From Streptomyces sp. AP-93 (GTDB taxonomy: Bacteria > Actinomycetota > Actinomycetes > Streptomycetales > Streptomycetaceae), in NCBI RefSeq assembly GCF_022808175.1, contig NZ_JALGBX010000012.1, positions 62,001 through 126,000 on the forward strand: a stretch of DNA of 64,000 nucleotides, read 5' to 3'. Below are positions 28,521 to 38,380 of this stretch, in pieces. The position numbers and the translations under genes were made by a program. Positions within the stretch are counted from its first letter, which is position 1. Each line of letters begins with the position of its first letter. Under the pieces are notes generated by a model. It saw nothing but the letters and a program-made list of their open reading frames with translations, made no database searches and was not told where the DNA came from.

Positions 28521-29807
28521 ATGCGCTCTCGCAACGTGTGGCAGGCCCTGCCCCAGCCCGGCTACCTGCTGTCGCCCTGGCCCTGGCGGTCGGCCGCCTA
28601 TCTGCTCAGCAGCGCGCCCGTCGGCGCCGCGGCGCTGGTCACGATGGCCGTCCTCGTGGTGGTCGGCGGCGTCCTCGCCGTCGTCCTGGTGGGGCTGCCG
28701 GTGCTGGCGGGCTTCGTGCTCGTCGGGGTGCCGCTGGCGGCGGTGGAGCGCCGGCGGCTGCGGCTGGTCGACGAGGAGCCCGCGCCCGATCCGCACCGGG
28801 CGCCGGGCCGCCGCGGGGTGTGGGCCTGGACCGCCACCCGGTTCCGGGAGCAGGCCACTTGGCGGGAGCTGGCGTACGCCCTGGTGTTCTCGGTGGTCCT
28901 GTGGCCGCTGGAACTGCTCGCGGTCGCGCTCGCGGTGACCGTGCCACTTGGCATGATCCTGTCGCCGTTGCTTCTTGCCACGGTCGGCCGCGGCACGGAG
29001 TACCACGTCCTGAAGGTCTGGTCGGTCACCTCCTACCCGCAGGCGGCCGCCTTCTCCCTGGCGGGACTCCTGGCGGCCGTCGCCTGCGGCTACGGGGTGG
29101 GCGTACTGGCCGGCGCCCGCGGCGCACTGACCCGGCTGCTGATCGCCCCGAAGGAAGCCGAACTCGGCGCGGAGATCGTGGAGCTGACCCGCTCCCGGGT
29201 CCGCCTCGTGGACGCCTTCGAAGCGGAGCGCCGACGCATCGAACGCGATCTGCACGACGGGGCCCAGCAGCGCCTCGTCGCGCTGAGCATGACGCTCGGC
29301 CTCGCCAAGCTCGACGTCCCGCCCGGCCCGGGCGCCGACCTCGTCGCCAAGGCCCACGAGCAGGCGGGCCAGGTCCTGGCGGAGCTGCGCGAACTGATCC
29401 ACGGGATCCACCCGCAGGTCCTGGCCGACCACGGACTGGAGGCCGCGGTCAACGACGCCGCCGACCGGTCGGTGATCCCCGTGGACGTCGACGTGGAACT
29501 GCCCGAGCGGCCGGCCGAGGCCGTGGAGGCGGCCGCGTACTTCGTGGTGTGCGAAGCGCTCGCCAACGTCGCCAAGCACAGCGGGGCCACCCGCGCCCGG
29601 GTCAGCGGCGGGCACCGCGGCGACCTGCTGGTCATGGAGATCCAGGACGACGGCCGGGGCGGCGCCCGGGCCGACGCGGGCACCGGCCTGCTCGGCCTCG
29701 CCGACCGCGTCTCCGTCCTCCACGGCCGCCTCGCCCTGTCCAGCCCTTCGGGCGGCCCCACCCTGCTGCGCGTCGAGATCCCCTGGGCCGGGGAAGCGCC
29801 GGCATAG
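28521..29807 (+). CDS. DesK/NarL-type sensor histidine kinase
   Basis: A 428-residue membrane kinase. The first 200 residues hold several transmembrane segments with a sensor-type DUF domain; the dimerisation box E-R-R-R-I-E-R-D-L-H-D-G-A-Q-Q-R carries the phosphorylated His near residue 243. The N-box E-A-L-A-N-V-A-K-H-S and G box D-D-G-R-G-G mark the HATPase domain. It pairs with the response regulator 148 bases downstream. Confidence 0.92.
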   Translation: MRSRNVWQALPQPGYLLSPWPWRSAAYLLSSAPVGAAALVTMAVLVVVGGVLAVVLVGLPVLAGFVLVGVPLAAVERRRLRLVDEEPAPDPHRAPGRRGVWAWTATRFREQATWRELAYALVFSVVLWPLELLAVALAVTVPLGMILSPLLLATVGRGTEYHVLKVWSVTSYPQAAAFSLAGLLAAVACGYGVGVLAGARGALTRLLIAPKEAELGAEIVELTRSRVRLVDAFEAERRRIERDLHDGAQQRLVALSMTLGLAKLDVPPGPGADLVAKAHEQAGQVLAELRELIHGIHPQVLADHGLEAAVNDAADRSVIPVDVDVELPERPAEAVEAAAYFVVCEALANVAKHSGATRARVSGGHRGDLLVMEIQDDGRGGARADAGTGLLGLADRVSVLHGRLALSSPSGGPTLLRVEIPWAGEAPA

Positions 29808-29955
29808 GGCCTGCCGTCACACTCCCGCCTGCCTGACGACGTCCGGCCGTGGACTGCCGGGAGCCGCTCAGGGCCTCCGTACGCCGCGGGCCTTCGCGAC
29901 CTGCGAGACTGTCGGCCCGGACCGAGCCTTCCCGTCGGCCTAGCAGGGAGATTTC

Positions 29956-30615
29956 GTGCACGACGACCGAGCACTGCGCGTGGTGCTGGCCGAGGACAGC
30001 GTTCTGCTCCGCGAGGGCCTGATCGGGCTGCTGGGCCGGTTCGGGCACGAGGTCGTCGCCGCGGTCGGCGACGCCGAGGCCCTGAAGGCGGCCGTCGCCG
30101 AGCACCGGCCCGACATCGTCGTCACCGACGTGCGGATGCCGCCCGGCCTCAGCGACGAGGGCCTGCGGGCCGCCGTCTGGCTGCGCGGTGAACAGCCGAC
30201 CCTGCCGATCCTGGTGCTGAGCCAGTACGTGCAGCGCAGCTACGCCGCCGACCTCCTCGACACCGGTGACGGTTCGGGCATCGGCTACCTCCTCAAGGAC
30301 CGCGTCGGCCAGGTCGCCGAGTTCGCCGACGCCCTGCGCCGGGTCGCGGACGGCGGCACCGTCGTCGACCCCGAGGTCGTGCGCCACCTGCTGCGCCGCC
30401 GCCGTGATCCCCTCGAGCGCCTCTCCGCGCGCGAGCGCGAGGTCCTCGGCCTGGTCGCCGAAGGCAAGTCCAACACGGCGATCGCCGCCGAACTCGTGGT
30501 CTCCGAAGCGGCCGTCGGCAAGCACATCGGCAACATCCTCGCGAAGCTCGACCTCCCCCCGGCCGGCGACACCCACCGCAGGGTCCTGGCCGTCCTGGCC
30601 TACCTGCGCGGCTGA
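29956..30615 (+). CDS. NarL/FixJ-family response regulator
   Basis: A 219-residue regulator: receiver domain (acidic E-D-S near residue 13, phospho-Asp in V-T-D-V-R-M-P near 57) and a C-terminal LuxR helix-turn-helix (L-S-A-R-E-R-E-V-L-G-L-V-A-E-G-K-S-N-T-A-I-A). Starts with GTG behind AGGGAG. Partner of the kinase upstream. The kinase/regulator set resembles those controlling nearby ABC transporters, but no target site was identified. Confidence 0.93.
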   Translation: MHDDRALRVVLAEDSVLLREGLIGLLGRFGHEVVAAVGDAEALKAAVAEHRPDIVVTDVRMPPGLSDEGLRAAVWLRGEQPTLPILVLSQYVQRSYAADLLDTGDGSGIGYLLKDRVGQVAEFADALRRVADGGTVVDPEVVRHLLRRRRDPLERLSAREREVLGLVAEGKSNTAIAAELVVSEAAVGKHIGNILAKLDLPPAGDTHRRVLAVLAYLRG

Positions 30616-30684
30616 GGCCCGTCCGCGCGGCCCGGGTCCGGGGGTGCGGCCCGGGTCCGGGGTGCGCGGGTGCGCTGCGTCAAT

Positions 30685-30880
30685 GTGGCTCAAGGTTGGC
30701 GCCATGCGTGCGCCACTGGCGCCATGAGGTCCACCACCGGCGGTCTTTCGTCACTCCGACACGCTCCGACACACTGTGGCGCCGCAAGAATATGTGCTCT
30801 GACCTGGAGTTTTGCAAAGGTGATCCACCCAGGTCCCTCGCGTGGTGCCAGATTGGCTCGACATGGCGCCATCCCTGTGC
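30685..30880 (+). promoter_or_regulatory. Cluster of TGGCGCCA palindromes before the RHH gene
   Basis: The 280-base gap before the ribbon-helix-helix gene contains three perfect copies of the 8-bp palindrome TGGCGCCA (30697-30704, 30717-30724, 30864-30871) and degenerate ones (30777-30784, 30843-30850). Two copies are preceded by TGGCTC about 6-7 bases upstream. Multiple short palindromes are typical operators of RHH proteins, so autoregulation by the next gene is likely. Confidence 0.55.
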
Positions 30881-30893
30881 CATGCTAGGCGTC

Positions 30894-31421
30894 ATGGACC
30901 TCACGCCCTACGTCACCACCCTCCGCCAGGAGCTCGCCGTCGCCGCCGAGGCCGGCGGCGACGAAGCCCGCAAGCTGGCCGAGAGGCTCACCGCTCCCCT
31001 GGAGTCGGCCACCCGGCTGACCCTGCTCAATGTGCTCTCCGCCGCGATGGACGAGATCACCCTCGAACTCGCCCCCGGCTCGGTCGACGTACGACTGCGA
31101 GGGCTCGACCCCGAGTTCGTGGTGACACCGGCGGCGGCCGAGGGCCGCGCCCCCGCGGCGGAACCGGCCGCCGCGGCGTACGCCGAACCGCTCGCGCCGC
31201 ATGCGTCCGCCGAAGGCGACGAGGGCGGCACCGCCCGCGTCAACCTGCGGCTGCCGGCCCACCTCAAGGCACGAGCCGAGGAGGCCGCGAGCCGCGAGGG
31301 GCTGTCGGTGAACGCCTGGCTGGTGCGCGCCGTGTCGGCCGCGGTCGACGGCGGCGCCAGGCCGCGTACGACGGAGAAGTCCCAGAGCGTGGGGCAGAGC
31401 TTCACCGGCTGGGTGCGTTAG
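30894..31421 (+). CDS. Ribbon-helix-helix (HicB/Arc-like) DNA-binding protein
   Basis: A 175-residue protein. The C-terminal part (about 125-165) is a ribbon-helix-helix: R-V-N-L-R-L-P-A-H-L-K as the strand, then A-R-A-E-E-A-A-S-R-E-G-L-S-V-N-A-W-L-V-R as helices. The N-terminal 80 residues look like a mixed domain; an Ala-rich linker joins them. Such proteins are often labelled HicB-type antitoxins, but there is no HicA toxin next to it, so a repressor role is more likely. It precedes the DUF4097 gene by about 90 bases, apparently as one unit. Confidence 0.78.
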   Translation: MDLTPYVTTLRQELAVAAEAGGDEARKLAERLTAPLESATRLTLLNVLSAAMDEITLELAPGSVDVRLRGLDPEFVVTPAAAEGRAPAAEPAAAAYAEPLAPHASAEGDEGGTARVNLRLPAHLKARAEEAASREGLSVNAWLVRAVSAAVDGGARPRTTEKSQSVGQSFTGWVR

Positions 31422-31514
31422 CCCCGCCCGGCTCCCCATCCGCACCGCATCAGTTCGCCCACACCACGTCCCACCAGCGGGGACGCCCGGAAGACCCAAG
31501 AGGACGGGACAGTC

Positions 31515-32366
31515 ATGCCTTCTTTCGACACCTCCGAAGCGATCTCGGTCACCGCACACGTGGAGGCCGGCTCCATCCAGTTCACCGCGGGCGACCGCCT
31601 CGACACCGTCGTCGCGGTGCAGCCCCGGGACCCGAAGCGGGACAAGGACGTACGGGCGGCCGAGCAGACCGAGGTCGCGTACCGCAGCGGTGTGCTGACC
31701 GTCAGGACGCCCAAGTCCAATCCGTTCGGCCGCCCCGGCATCGTCGACGTGACGGTGGAACTGCCCACGGGCTCACACGTCGACACCACCGGCTCCTGGA
31801 CCCAGGTGCTCGGCGAGGGCCGGCTCGGCGAGGTCCGGGTGAAGACCTCGTCCGGCGACGTCCGCCTCGACACGACCGGCCCGCTCAAGCTGACCGCGTC
31901 GCACGGCTCGATCACCGTGGACCGGGCCGAGGGCGCGGCCGAGATCACCACCAGCTCCGGCAGCGTGCGCCTCGGATTCGTCGACGGCCCCGCCGTCCTG
32001 AAGAACTCGCACGGCACCACGACCGTCGGCGCCGCCATCGGCGAGCTGCGGGTGAGTGGTGCCAACGGTGACATCGAGATCCGGCGCGCCGAGGACTCGG
32101 TCACCGCCAAGACCGCCCACGGCACCCTGCGGGTGGGTGAAGTCGCCCGCGGCACCGTGGAGTTGGAGACCTCCTACGGGGCCATCGAGGTCGGCGTCCG
32201 CGAGGGAACGGCCGCCTGGCTCGACGTCAGCTCGGGCTCGGGCCAGGTGCGCAACACGCTCACCGCGTCCGGGAGCCCGGAGGCGAGCGCGGACACCGTC
32301 AAGGTCCGCGCCCGGACGAAGTACGGAAACATCGACATCCGTCGCGCCATCGCCGCCGGGGCCTGA
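31515..32366 (+). CDS. DUF4097 beta-strand repeat protein
   Basis: A 283-residue protein built from short repeated beta units (x-T-S-S-G-D-V-R-L, S-H-G-S-I-T-V, S-S-G-S-V-R-L and similar), the DUF4097 right-handed-helix pattern. No signal peptide is seen. Biochemical role unknown; in actinomycetes it often sits next to an RHH protein and a DrrAB-like transporter, as here. Confidence 0.82.
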   Translation: MPSFDTSEAISVTAHVEAGSIQFTAGDRLDTVVAVQPRDPKRDKDVRAAEQTEVAYRSGVLTVRTPKSNPFGRPGIVDVTVELPTGSHVDTTGSWTQVLGEGRLGEVRVKTSSGDVRLDTTGPLKLTASHGSITVDRAEGAAEITTSSGSVRLGFVDGPAVLKNSHGTTTVGAAIGELRVSGANGDIEIRRAEDSVTAKTAHGTLRVGEVARGTVELETSYGAIEVGVREGTAAWLDVSSGSGQVRNTLTASGSPEASADTVKVRARTKYGNIDIRRAIAAGA

Positions 32367-32424
32367 CCGTCCCTTCCTCCCGACTCTCCCTCCCCGTCAC
32401 TTCAGCCTTCGAATGGAGGGCCTC

Positions 32425-33449
<1,025 letters not shown>

Positions 33450-33453
<4 letters not shown>

Positions 33454-34235
33454 GTTCCCTGTCCCTCGCGGTCCGTGATTCGTCGACGATGCTGCGCCGC
33501 AACCTCCTGCACGCCCGGCGCTACCCGTCCCTCACCTTGAACCTGCTGCTCACACCGATCATGCTCCTGCTGCTCTTCGTCTACATCTTCGGTGATGTGA
33601 TGAGTGCGGGCATCGGTGGCGGCAGTCGTTCCGACTACATCGCCTACCTTGTGCCGGGCCTGCTGTTGATGACGATCGGCTCGACCACGATCGGTACGGC
33701 GGTGTCGGTCTCCAATGACATGACCGAGGGCATCATCGCCCGTTTCCGGACGATGGCGATCCACCGCGGGTCGGTGCTCATCGGGCACGTCATCGGCAGC
33801 GTGCTGCAGTCGATCGCGAGTGTGGTGCTGGTGGGCGCTGTCGGGGTGGCCATCGGGTTCCGGTCCACGGACGCGACGGCCCTGGAGTGGCTGGCGGCGT
33901 TCGGGCTGCTCGTGTTGTTCGCGCTGGCGTTCACCTGGATCGCGGTCGGCATGGGGCTGATCAGCCCGAACGCGGAGGCTGCCAGCAACAATGCGCTGCC
34001 GATGATCCTGCTGCCGCTGCTGTCGAGTGCTTTCGTTCCGGTCGAGGGGATGCCGGGCTGGTTCCAGCCCATCGCCCAGTACCAGCCCTTCACCCCGGCC
34101 ATCGAAACCCTGCGCGGGCTGCTGCTGGGCAGCGAGATCGGCAACAACGGCTGGATCGCGGTCGCCTGGTGCCTGGGCCTCGCGGTCCTCGGCTACTTCT
34201 GGTCGGCCGCGAAGTTCAACAGTGACCCGAAGTGA
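33450..34235 (+). CDS. DrrB-like ABC-2 type permease
   Basis: A 261-residue ABC-2 permease with six hydrophobic segments; the motif E-G-M-P-G-W-F-Q-P-I-A-Q-Y-Q-P-F-T-P near 195 is typical of the DrrB group. The ATG overlaps the ATPase stop (ATGA). Together they form a drug-type exporter. No substrate can be assigned. Confidence 0.92.
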
Positions 34236-34244
34236 CGGCGTGGG

Positions 34245-34550
34245 GTGTTTCTGAACACCGAAGGCGGACGGCTCGCGTACGAGGTCACGGGCGAGGGTCC
34301 CCTGATCGTGCTCGCCCAGGCATGGGCGACAACCGCGCGGCCTACCCCCAGACGGCGCTCCTCCTCGTCGCCGCCGGGTACCGCGTCGCCGCCACCGACC
34401 TGCGCGGACACGGGGCATCGAGCACCGGCTGGGCCTCGTACACCCGCACCGACGTGGCGGGCGACCTGCTCGCCCTGATCCGGCACCTCGGCGGACCGGC
34501 CGTCATCGTCGGCCACTCCTTCGCGGGCGGCGCCGCCACCATCGCGGCGG
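34245..34550 (+). pseudogene. Alpha/beta hydrolase remnant (frameshifted)
   Basis: The start reads as an alpha/beta hydrolase (G-G-R-L-A-Y-E-V-T-G-E-G-P-L-I-V-L-A). Near 34318 the reading moves to another frame, which continues M-G-D-N-R-A-A-Y, then A-T-D-L-R-G-H-G-A-S and the nucleophile motif V-G-H-S-F-A-G-G. Homology ends near 34550 where a different gene remnant begins. One frameshift and loss of the second half make it non-functional. Confidence 0.7.
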
Positions 34551-34795
34551 CGCAGCTACGCCCTGCGCCACCCCCACCAGTACGCGGCCCTGCTGCACAG
34601 CCCCACCCCGAAGCTCGGACGGCCGAAGCCGGGGAACGGCTGATCACCATCCTGTTCGCCACCCTGCGCGCCTACGGCCTGGAGGACTCCGCGGCCGTCC
34701 ACGCGGCCCGCTGTCTGCGCGCCACCGCCCACGGCTTCGTCTCCCTCGAAACCGGCGGCGGCCTCACCGCTGGGCGGCGCAGGTCATCGAGTGAC
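34551..34795 (+). pseudogene. TetR C-terminal (WHG domain) remnant
   Basis: Joined directly to the hydrolase remnant. One frame gives S-Y-A-L-R-H-P-H-Q-Y-A-A-L, and after a further frameshift near 34625 another gives L-R-A-Y-G-L-E-D-S-A-A-V-H-A-A-R followed by H-G-F-V-S-L-E. Both fit the ligand domain of WHG-type TetR regulators. The DNA-binding half is absent. It ends against the convergent DUF4267 gene. Confidence 0.6.
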
Positions 34796-35221
34796 GTAGC
34801 TACGGGACGGGGCGGCGGTAGCGGCGGGTCCCGCGGAGTGCGGCTGCTCCGTCAGCAGGAGGGCGGCGGTCAGCACGAGGAAGGAGGCTGCCGAGATGTG
34901 CACGGTCAGCGCCGTTGTCAGGGTGCCGCCGTGTGTGACCACCGCCAGCGCGTCGCCCACCGGTATGACCGCGTTGATCAGTACGGACCAGCCGAGGATG
35001 CGCCGCCGGCCGAGGCCGAGCAGGAGGAACGTGACGGCCGCCGTGGCGATGTCGCGCACGCCCTTGACGATGAAGTAGCCGTCCGCGTTGCCCGTCGGCC
35101 AGGGGTCGATGCCGTAGCCACTGGCGGCGCCGCCGGGATTGAGCAGGAAGTTCAGGCCGAAGAACAACGGTGCGGCCCCGGCGATCAGGCACAGCAGGGT
35201 GGTCAGGCGATGCCTCGTCAT
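34784..35221 (-). CDS. DUF4267-type small membrane protein
   Basis: A 145-residue protein with four hydrophobic segments and a K-G-V-R-D-I-A pattern near residue 53, as in DUF4267 membrane proteins. Function unknown. It follows the DUF1772-like gene on the same strand and is probably under the same TetR operator. Confidence 0.72.
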   Translation of the reverse strand: MTRHRLTTLLCLIAGAAPLFFGLNFLLNPGGAASGYGIDPWPTGNADGYFIVKGVRDIATAAVTFLLLGLGRRRILGWSVLINAVIPVGDALAVVTHGGTLTTALTVHISAASFLVLTAALLLTEQPHSAGPAATAAPSRSYVTR

Positions 35222-35283
35222 GATGGTGCTCCCCAGTTCGCTGGCAGACGGATTGCGGTACGAGGGCGGTCGGGACCGCAGGC

Positions 35284-35730
35284 TCAGGCGAGGGCGGCGA
35301 CGAGCAGGGTGAAGGCGCCGATGATGACGGCGACGCGGGCGTAGTGGAAGCGCTCCCAGCGGTTGAGCTGCTCCTTCCAGTCGGCGGGCCGGTTCTCGGG
35401 GGTCCACGTCTTGTTCCGGTTGTTGATCGGGACGAGCAGCAGGAGCGACATGACCACGCTGAGGAGCAGCAGCGCGCCGGCGGTGACGACGAGGCCGGTG
35501 CCGTGGTGGTCCCATCCGGCGACGGCCCAGACCGCGACGAGGATCAGCGAGGTGATGTACCAGACCGGCATCACGGCGCCGAGCATCCGGCCCCCGTGGG
35601 CCTTGCCGAGTTGGCCGCTGTCCTCCGGGAGGGCGTCGAGGATCCGGTTCATGACGAAGGCGACGGCGAACTCCACCCCCACCATCACGCCGACGATCAC
35701 GGTGGTGATGACCTCGAGTGCGTTGAGCAT
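35284..35730 (-). CDS. DUF1772-like (anthrone oxygenase-type) membrane protein
   Basis: A 148-residue protein with four membrane segments and the C-terminal pattern N-x-W-E-R-F-H-Y-A-R, typical of DUF1772 proteins. Some relatives are associated with anthrone oxygenation, but most are uncharacterised. It is divergent from the TetR gene at 35822, with palindromic operators between. Confidence 0.75.
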   Translation of the reverse strand: MLNALEVITTVIVGVMVGVEFAVAFVMNRILDALPEDSGQLGKAHGGRMLGAVMPVWYITSLILVAVWAVAGWDHHGTGLVVTAGALLLLSVVMSLLLLVPINNRNKTWTPENRPADWKEQLNRWERFHYARVAVIIGAFTLLVAALA

Positions 35731-35748
35731 GATTGACCCTCTCGGTAT

Positions 35749-35812
35749 CTAGCGTTGCTAGGTGATGAGGCAACGCTAGTACTACTGCCGCTCGGTTGTC
35801 TAGCGGTGCTAG
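35749..35812. promoter_or_regulatory. Palindromic TetR operator pair
   Basis: Two related 13-bp palindromes, CTAGCGTTGCTAG (35749-35761) and CTAGCGGTGCTAG (35800-35812), lie 51 bp apart, about five helical turns. A GCAACGCTAG half-site (35770-35779) makes an inverted repeat with the first. They fill the gap between the divergent DUF1772 and TetR genes and are the likely TetR binding sites. Confidence 0.7.
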
Positions 35813-35821
35813 GATCCAATT

Positions 35822-36403
35822 ATGTCGGTACAGGAACGCAAGCAGCGCGAACGGGCGGAGCGCGAACGCCTCATCGTGGCGACGGCCCGCGAACTCGCCG
35901 AGCAGCAGGGCTGGGACGCGGTCACCACCCGCCGGCTCGCCGAGCGCATCGAGTACAGCCAGCCCGTCCTCTACAGCCACTTCCGTGGCAAACGCGAGAT
36001 CATCGGCGCCGTCGCCCTCGAAGGCGCCACCGAGATGGCCGCGGCGCTGCGGGCCGCGACCTCCGCCGCGGACGGCCCCCGCGCCCGGGTCGCCGCCCTC
36101 GCCCGCGCCTACCTCGACTTCGCCGCACGCAACCCGGCGGTCTACGACGCCATGTTCCAGCTCGACGGCGGCCTGGCCTTCGCGGACGAGGACACCCCGC
36201 AACCTCTGAAGGACGGCTTCGCCGCCCTGCAGGACGGCCTCGGAGAGGTCGCCGGGGACGGCGTCCACCCGGGACTGTTCACCGAGACGTTCTGGGCGGC
36301 CCTGCACGGGCTGGCCACCTTGACCCGGGCGCGACGGCTCCCGCCGCAGGACGCCGAGCGCAGGGTGGAGCTGCTGGTGGACCGGCTCGCCATGGTGCAG
36401 TGA
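35822..36403 (+). CDS. TetR-family repressor
   Basis: A 193-residue TetR regulator. The N-terminal helix-turn-helix spans about 15-62 (T-T-R-R-L-A-E-R-I-E-Y-S-Q-P-V-L-Y-S-H-F). The C-terminal ligand domain contains the W-A-A-L-H-G-L pattern of the WHG group. Divergent from two small membrane protein genes, it likely represses itself and them. Confidence 0.9.
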   Translation: MSVQERKQRERAERERLIVATARELAEQQGWDAVTTRRLAERIEYSQPVLYSHFRGKREIIGAVALEGATEMAAALRAATSAADGPRARVAALARAYLDFAARNPAVYDAMFQLDGGLAFADEDTPQPLKDGFAALQDGLGEVAGDGVHPGLFTETFWAALHGLATLTRARRLPPQDAERRVELLVDRLAMVQ

Positions 36404-36561
36404 CCGCGCGCGGCGACCGCGCCGTGAGGGTGCTTTCCCGTGGCCGGCTCGCAGCATGCTGCGAGCCGGGATGCCGGAAGCTGCACCCGTAACGGGGCCG
36501 GGCGGACGGGACCCGCTGTCAGAGTGGAATGGCCATCCCCGCTTCCGAAGGAGCCACCACC

Positions 36562-36735
36562 ATGGCCCAGACCCAGACCCAGAAGAACCCGCTCGCCGTC
36601 ACGACCGGTGTGCTGATCGCCCTCCTGGCCTCGTCCACCGTGCTGTTCGACGGCACCGCGCGATACGTGGTCATGGGTGTGCTCGCCGTCGGCGTGCTCT
36701 CCTGCGCCCGCGCGCTGCAGCGGTCCCGCGCGTAG
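36562..36735 (+). CDS. Small membrane protein, unknown
   Basis: A 57-residue protein with two hydrophobic stretches (about 13-28 and 35-50) and a basic C-terminus. Start chosen at the ATG behind GAAGGAG; another ATG lies 33 bases upstream. No family was recognised. Confidence 0.6.
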   Translation: MAQTQTQKNPLAVTTGVLIALLASSTVLFDGTARYVVMGVLAVGVLSCARALQRSRA

Positions 36736-36752
36736 CCGTGGCCGTCTTACCG

Positions 36753-36790
36753 GGAGTCCGCGAAGGGGGAGCACCTCCGACGCGGACTCC
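36753..36790. terminator. Hairpin between convergent genes
   Basis: A perfect 10-bp inverted repeat (36753-36762 with 36781-36790) with a further GGGGGAG/CACCTCC pairing inside the loop, located between the small membrane protein gene and the convergent LuxR-type regulator gene. Confidence 0.6.
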
Positions 36791-36823
36791 GTGCTTACCG
36801 GGCGGCCGCCGAGGCCGCCCCGC

Positions 36824-37840
36824 TCAGATCCAGCCGCGCTCCCGCGCGAGCAGCGCCGCATGGAACCGGTTCGACGCGTCGAGCCGGTGCATCAGCGTCG
36901 CCACGTACTTGCGGTACGTCCGCACCGAGATCCCCACGTCCCGCGCCCCGTTCTCGTCCTTGTCGGCCGTGCACAGCGACTCCAGGATCCGGCGCTCCAG
37001 TTCGGTCGGGCGCTCGCCCTCCGCCGCCGGCCCCTCCTCGTCCGCCGCCGCCGGTATTTCCTGCGCCTGGCCCCACATCCGGTCGAAGAGCGACACCAGC
37101 GTGGTCACCAGGCCCGGTTCACGGGTCAGCAGCGCTCCGCGCTTGCTGTCGGAGGGGTCGATCGGCGTCAGCGCCGCCGCCCGGTCGAAGATGAGGATGC
37201 GCTCCAGGTCGAGGCGGGACACCCGTACCTCCGCCCCCTTGCCGACCAGCTCCCGCAGGTACGCCATCGTGGCCGGATCGTCCAGCGCGGCCGCCCCGAA
37301 CAGGCTGCGCATCCGGATGCCGCGCCGCAGGATGCGGGCGTCGGCCGGCCGGGAGGTCTCGATGATCTCGGGCCGCATCACCCCCGAGGGCCAGGTGGTC
37401 ATGCCCTCCGACCGGCTGAAGAACGTCAGCTCGTCGATGGCGGCCCGTACCTGCTCGATGCCCACCAGCCGCTCCATGGGCGGCCGGTCGGCGCCCGCGA
37501 TCGCGTCGGAGGTGGTCGCGACGTCCCGCTCCGCGAGCAGCGAGGCCACGATCGCGTCCGCCGCGGCCTTGCTCTCCAGCTCCTGCCGGATCCGGGTCAG
37601 CCGGGCGTCGATCAGTTGCTGCACCGCCTTGGCCGGACTGGCCGGGCGCAGCAGCCCGTCGGTCATCGCGGCGAGGCCGAGACCGATCGCCCGCTGCTGG
37701 AGGACCTGCACCGCCTCTTCGTCCAGATCGGCATGGCGCACCAACTGTTCGGGCCCGGCGCCGCCGCTCCTGAGCAGGACGCGGTAGAAGCGCTCGTCCT
37801 CCGGATCGATGTCGAGAAACGCCAGATCCGGTTCCGCCAT
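36824..37840 (-). CDS. LuxR-type HTH transcriptional regulator
   Basis: A 338-residue regulator. The last 65 residues form a LuxR-like helix-turn-helix (L-E-R-R-I-L-E-S-L-C then G-I-S-V-R-T-Y-R-K-Y-V-A-T-L-M-H-R-L). The N-terminal part resembles the TrmB-like winged-helix plus PLD-like architecture of many streptomycete pathway regulators. It lies 670 bases upstream of the daptide-type cluster, divergent, and is a candidate regulator for it. The upstream gap (37841-38138) has two CTAGAT copies at 37868 and 37877 but no certain promoter. Confidence 0.8.
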   Translation of the reverse strand: MAEPDLAFLDIDPEDERFYRVLLRSGGAGPEQLVRHADLDEEAVQVLQQRAIGLGLAAMTDGLLRPASPAKAVQQLIDARLTRIRQELESKAAADAIVASLLAERDVATTSDAIAGADRPPMERLVGIEQVRAAIDELTFFSRSEGMTTWPSGVMRPEIIETSRPADARILRRGIRMRSLFGAAALDDPATMAYLRELVGKGAEVRVSRLDLERILIFDRAAALTPIDPSDSKRGALLTREPGLVTTLVSLFDRMWGQAQEIPAAADEEGPAAEGERPTELERRILESLCTADKDENGARDVGISVRTYRKYVATLMHRLDASNRFHAALLARERGWI

Positions 37841-38138
37841 GGATTCCCCCAACACGTCGGCCTGTCACTAGATGGCCTAGATCTACCTGTTACCCCGGGT
37901 TGAGGCTACGGCAATGATCCATTCCGCTTTCGGGTTCCCCACGGGGCCGGCGCCGGGCCGGTGCAGTAAGTGTCCTCGGACAACGCAGCAAGCTGCGCGC
38001 GACAGCCCTCGAACGAAAGGTTCTCGAACGGCAGAGTTGTGGTCACAAGGAGCCGCCGGGGAAAACACCGGAGGCCACCGGAACCGGACAGCAGGAAACA
38101 TCGGGTCCGGGTCGGACCGCACACGAGGGGGAACCACC

Positions 38139-38333
38139 ATGATGAAGCGCCTCAGCGTCACTCTCGCCGCCGCCGCTCTTATCGGTCTGGCGGGTGCCGG
38201 CACCGCGCACGCCGACACCCCGGTCCCGGTTCCCTCCCCTCCCGCCCAGGTCTGCCTGCCGATTCCGGCGGGTCTCCCGGTCCCCGCGGTCTGCGTGATC
38301 ATCCCGGGCCGGGAGACCTACAACTGGGACTAG
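38139..38333 (+). CDS. Small secreted protein
   Basis: A 64-residue protein. The first 25 residues are a signal peptide (M-M-K-R then a hydrophobic stretch ending A-H-A). The mature part is about 39 residues, Pro/Val-rich with two Cys 12 residues apart, so probably one disulfide. GAGGGGGAA precedes the ATG. No family recognised. Whether it belongs to the neighbouring RiPP cluster is unknown. Confidence 0.65.
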   Translation: MMKRLSVTLAAAALIGLAGAGTAHADTPVPVPSPPAQVCLPIPAGLPVPAVCVIIPGRETYNWD

Positions 38334-38361
38334 CGCACCCGGCCACCGGGACCTTCCGGAA

Positions 38362-38380
38362 AAGATCATCAAATGATCTT
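38362..38380. promoter_or_regulatory. Palindrome upstream of the RiPP cluster
   Basis: AAGATCAT-CAA-ATGATCTT is a perfect 8-bp inverted repeat in the 178-base gap before the luciferase-like reductase gene. A related CATGATCTTCAATCATC lies near 38443-38459. The AT-rich sites in GC-rich DNA look like a regulator-binding region for the cluster. Confidence 0.45.

Noticed and set aside
30894..31421. Possible HicAB toxin-antitoxin pair
   Set aside because: Only the RHH protein is present; no small HicA-like toxin lies on either side.
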